DNA from: an uncultured Lachnospiraceae bacterium
GTDB taxonomy: Bacteria > Bacillota > Clostridia > Lachnospirales > Lachnospiraceae
DNA: 64,000 nt
Reading direction: 5' to 3'
NCBI GenBank assembly: GCA_910579735.1
Contig: CAJTUZ010000008.1
Coordinates: 1 to 64,000, forward strand
Positions 61,396 through 64,000 of this stretch are shown here, piece by piece. Numbering within the stretch: the stretch's first letter is position 1; the number at the start of each line of letters is the position of its first letter. A model generated the notes under the pieces. It searched no databases, had not been told where the DNA came from, and was given only the letters and a program-made list of their open reading frames with translations. The translations under genes were made by a program, and so were the position numbers.

Positions 61396-63531
61396 CTATA
61401 TAAAATGCAAGAAATTTTTCTTTACCTGTCTTTCGCAGGAATGCTTTAATATAATGCCGGAAGTCGGCGGCAGCGTAATCTTTACCTTTCCTCCCAGTAC
61501 CGGATATTCTTTGGCCTGCGTCGTAAAACCTTCTGCCGTAGTAAAGATCAGTCTCTTCATCATGCACTCTTTAGGGGTGCCCATATACCATACCGATATA
61601 TCCCTGGTCACTTCATGGTCATTGTTATTAAGCAGGATCAGGGACTGTTCTTCTCTCGTAAAACGTCCGTAACCGATCACATTATAATCGGCCTCCATAT
61701 ATTTGAGGGAACCGCTTATAAATTCCCGGTTCTGTTTATGGATCCTGATCATTTCCTTATGGAAATCTATCAATTCCTGATCTTCATGTCCCCAGGGATA
61801 TGTCCGCCTGTTATCCGGATCGGTGAAACCGCAGACACCCGCTTCATCTCCGTAATAGATCGTAGGCGCGCCCATCCAGGTCATCTGCATCAATACGGCC
61901 TCTCTGAATACGGCTTTATTAATCCCTTCATCCGCTGCCTTCGCACCCAATGTATTCGTCCGTCCGACTTTATGATTCGTTCTTGTCAGAAATCTGGAAT
62001 GATCGTGGTTTGACAGTTCATTCATGGACGTCTGCAGCGACTGGATCGGTAAGGCCGCGCAGTGATGCCGCATGGCCTGCCAGAAGCAGTCCGCATTTCC
62101 GAGCAGATCCGGTCGGTAGTCATCGCTGTGCTTTTCCATGCCCGTTAAGAACCATGTGACCGGCTCCATAAAGGCATCATAATTCATAACGGTATCCCAT
62201 TCATCACCCAGAAGCCAGTCTTTTGGCGTACCGTAATGTTCCGCCAGTATGATCGCATTGGGGTTGGCGCTCTTCACCGCTTTTCTAAACTCTTTCCAGA
62301 AATAATGGTTATATTCCGGACTATGCCCCAGATCCGCCGCTACGTCCAGTCTCCAGCCATCCGCATTATACGGAGGCGATACCCATTTCCTGGCGACAGA
62401 GAGCACATAATCAAACAATTCTTTTGAATTTTCATAATTCAGTTTCGGCAGGGTATCGTGCCCCCACCATCCGTCATACGCATTGTTGTAAGGCCATGTA
62501 TGATGATTATGAAAATGAAAATAATTATGATAGGGACTGTCTTTTGTAATATATGCTCCCTTTTCATAACCTTCCGCATTTTCGTAGATGCGTTCTTTAT
62601 CCATCCATTTATTGAAAGAACCGCAGTGATTGAACACCCCGTCGAGAATCACTTTCATCCCGCGCCGGTGCGCTTCTTTTACTACTTCGGCAAAAAGTTC
62701 ATTGCTTGCATCGAGGTTCTCTTTATTGGACACGCGGTTGATGTATTTGTCGGCAAACCGGTTCTCATGCTGTCCGGACTGTAAAACATCTCCTTTTTCA
62801 TTGACAATCCTGCCAAAATGCGGATCTATATTATCGTAGTCCTGTATGTCATATTTATGATTGGATGGCGAAACAAAAAGCGGGTTAAAGTAAATGACAT
62901 CGATGCCTAAGTCCTGCAGATAATCCATTTTATCCAAAACACCCTGCAGATCGCCGCCGTAAAATTCTCTTACGCCCATTTCTGCGGGATATTTATTCCA
63001 ATCATCGACCTTTACGGTCCCTGCGCCGATGTAGCGGTATTCGTCCGTTAAAACATCATTGCCGGGATCGCCGTTATAAAAACGGTCCACATAGATCTGA
63101 TAAATAACGGCTCCTTTTGCCCAATCCGGCGTTTTAAATCCCGGAATAATCCGAAACTGGTAATATTCATTGATGTCTTTTACGACCCCTCTTGTATCAA
63201 AAAAACAGGAAATTTTACCCGCATGAATTTCAAAACAATAAGAAAGCGTTTCGTTCTCTAACTGCTCCGTATGCGAATAGTAATCGAAATATTCATCTGA
63301 TTCCGCCCACAGCATCAAATGTTTTACACCCTTATGAACGAAAAAGATATTGTCAATATTATTTCTGGCAACTCTGAAGCGGATCGTCACCTCTCCGTAT
63401 GCGCTGGGCTCAGCCGGAGAAATATAATTTCCCGTTACGTCACTGAATAATGCCTTTCTGTTAAAAACGGGACGCATTGCTGCAATATACTGATAGTTTT
63501 GTTCTGCTTTCCAAAATTGGTTAATATCCAT
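61396..63531 (-). CDS. GH13 alpha-glycosidase (neopullulanase/cyclomaltodextrinase-like)
   Basis: A 711-residue cytoplasmic enzyme that hydrolyses alpha-glucans. A starch-binding-like N-terminal beta domain (about 1-130) leads into the GH13 barrel with VIYQIYVDRF. The catalytic residues are Asp396 (GWRLDVAAD), Glu431 (ILAEHYG) and Asp510 (SNHDHSRF). A C-terminal beta domain follows. No signal peptide. The frame is open 25 codons further upstream, but ATG at 63531 follows AGGAGG at nine bases and the extra stretch nears a terminator, so this start is used. Confidence 0.93.
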   Translation of the reverse strand: MDINQFWKAEQNYQYIAAMRPVFNRKALFSDVTGNYISPAEPSAYGEVTIRFRVARNNIDNIFFVHKGVKHLMLWAESDEYFDYYSHTEQLENETLSYCFEIHAGKISCFFDTRGVVKDINEYYQFRIIPGFKTPDWAKGAVIYQIYVDRFYNGDPGNDVLTDEYRYIGAGTVKVDDWNKYPAEMGVREFYGGDLQGVLDKMDYLQDLGIDVIYFNPLFVSPSNHKYDIQDYDNIDPHFGRIVNEKGDVLQSGQHENRFADKYINRVSNKENLDASNELFAEVVKEAHRRGMKVILDGVFNHCGSFNKWMDKERIYENAEGYEKGAYITKDSPYHNYFHFHNHHTWPYNNAYDGWWGHDTLPKLNYENSKELFDYVLSVARKWVSPPYNADGWRLDVAADLGHSPEYNHYFWKEFRKAVKSANPNAIILAEHYGTPKDWLLGDEWDTVMNYDAFMEPVTWFLTGMEKHSDDYRPDLLGNADCFWQAMRHHCAALPIQSLQTSMNELSNHDHSRFLTRTNHKVGRTNTLGAKAADEGINKAVFREAVLMQMTWMGAPTIYYGDEAGVCGFTDPDNRRTYPWGHEDQELIDFHKEMIRIHKQNREFISGSLKYMEADYNVIGYGRFTREEQSLILLNNNDHEVTRDISVWYMGTPKECMMKRLIFTTAEGFTTQAKEYPVLGGKVKITLPPTSGIILKHSCERQVKKNFLHFI

Positions 63532-63613
63532 ATTGATATGCCTCCTGTCCAGTATTATGTCTTCGATGGTTCCTGATTCCGTGTCCGCCTTACAACGGAC
63601 TTTCATACAAAGT

Positions 63614-63651
63614 AAAAAAGACAGCTTTGGAATCGCTGTCCTTTTTAGAGA
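63614..63651 (-). terminator. Terminator downstream of ftsH
   Basis: AAGACAGC and GCTGTCCT (63618-63642) form a stem flanked by A and T runs on both sides; it ends the ftsH transcript before the GH13 gene. The remaining 63652-63800 shows no gene. Confidence 0.7.
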
Positions 63652-63800
63652 AGGTATTTCTTTCTTATGGGTATAGCAAAAAACTATATAATGTATTGGG
63701 GGTTACAAGTGTATAATAGCATAGCCTTATATAGTCTACAATGCCAAGGATTCACAAATATTACAATTTCTATATTCAATTTTTGTGAAAGTTGCACAAA

Positions 63801-64000
63801 TTATGCCATTGTTCCGTCTATCTGCGGTTCCTGTGTTTCAAACAAAGCCTCAAATTCCGCTCTGCCGATCTTCTCCTTTGCAAGCAGCAGTCCGGCACAC
63901 TCATGCAGAACTTTTTCGTGTTCCATGATGATCTCTTTGGCCTTCTGATAGCACTCGTCAATAATTGCTTTTACTTCCCTGTCAATTTCTCCGGAAATTA
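63801..64000 (-). CDS. ftsH: ATP-dependent zinc metalloprotease FtsH, C-terminal end only
   Basis: The last 66 residues of a gene that runs out of the window. The helical stretch IDREVKAIIDECYQKAKEIIMEHEKVLHECAGLLLAKEKI...EFEALF is the characteristic C-terminus of FtsH, the membrane protease that degrades misassembled membrane and regulatory proteins. Stop TAA at 63801-63803. The catalytic parts are not in view. Confidence 0.85.
   Translation of the reverse strand, partial: ISGEIDREVKAIIDECYQKAKEIIMEHEKVLHECAGLLLAKEKIGRAEFEALFETQEPQIDGTMA

Noticed and set aside
63667..63948. A 93-residue plus-strand frame at the right edge
   Set aside because: It overlaps the antisense of the FtsH C-terminus, which matches a known family.

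Overview
The window reads as a chromosome segment of a low-to-mid GC, motile, anaerobic Firmicute, most like the family Lachnospiraceae. The pointers are a flagellin and a chemotaxis receptor, many lipoprotein solute-binding proteins with acidic or Thr/Ala-rich linkers, rubrerythrin/rubredoxin peroxide defence, AGGAGG ribosome-binding sites, several TTG starts, and a proline T-box ahead of a ProRS of the archaeal-like type. This placement is inferred from gene content; no database was consulted.

Layout. 3-1043: flagellin cut by the window edge and carrying one in-frame amber codon. 1068-2423: MATE pump. 2434-15619 (minus): an unusual seven-gene locus with four tandem paralogous lipoproteins of about 810-840 residues, each an N-terminal Asp-box/propeller-like domain fused to an extracellular solute-binding domain, followed by two MalF/MalG-type permeases and an HlyD-like adaptor, with no ATPase. 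A divergent OmpR-type response regulator and kinase (15980-17983) face it across a 360-base region holding three pairs of TCTCTAAA-type half-sites, each pair spaced exactly 11 bases. 18008-26192 (minus): a small membrane protein, proS with its T-box, an O-antigen-ligase-like protein, an AI-2E-type exporter, an RluA-type pseudouridine synthase and a second two-component system.

26451-38072 is an arabinan/arabino-oligosaccharide locus: an ArsR-like regulator, then on the minus strand an ABC importer (binding protein and two permeases), a YesL-like protein, a GH43 enzyme and a chemoreceptor overlapping the GH43 gene by 32 bases. A secreted GH43 endo-arabinanase-like lipoprotein and a divergent cytoplasmic GH43 enzyme complete it. 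38115-39513 is a peroxide-defence unit: a PerR-like repressor with a perfect 7-1-7 operator just downstream of its own -10 box, a reverse rubrerythrin, and a 57-residue rubredoxin.

39566-49085 (minus) is a second sugar importer of the ChvE/GguAB (XylFGH) type with two binding proteins. It is headed by a membrane-anchored sugar-binding sensor, a YesM/LytS kinase and a YesN regulator, the arrangement described for XylFII-LytS-YesN. Then follow hsp20, argC (type 2) and a GH3 glycosidase. 53331-56226 is a VTC-domain / DUF4956 / CotH-kinase triad. 56347-61111 is an ABC exporter with its own two-component system. tRNA-Tyr, a GH13 alpha-glycosidase and the C-terminus of FtsH close the window.

The strongest candidates for undescribed biology are the four-fold propeller/binding-protein locus with its direct-repeat operators and the VTC-DUF4956-CotH triad. 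The rest is mostly a plant-polysaccharide scavenging lifestyle with signal-controlled uptake.
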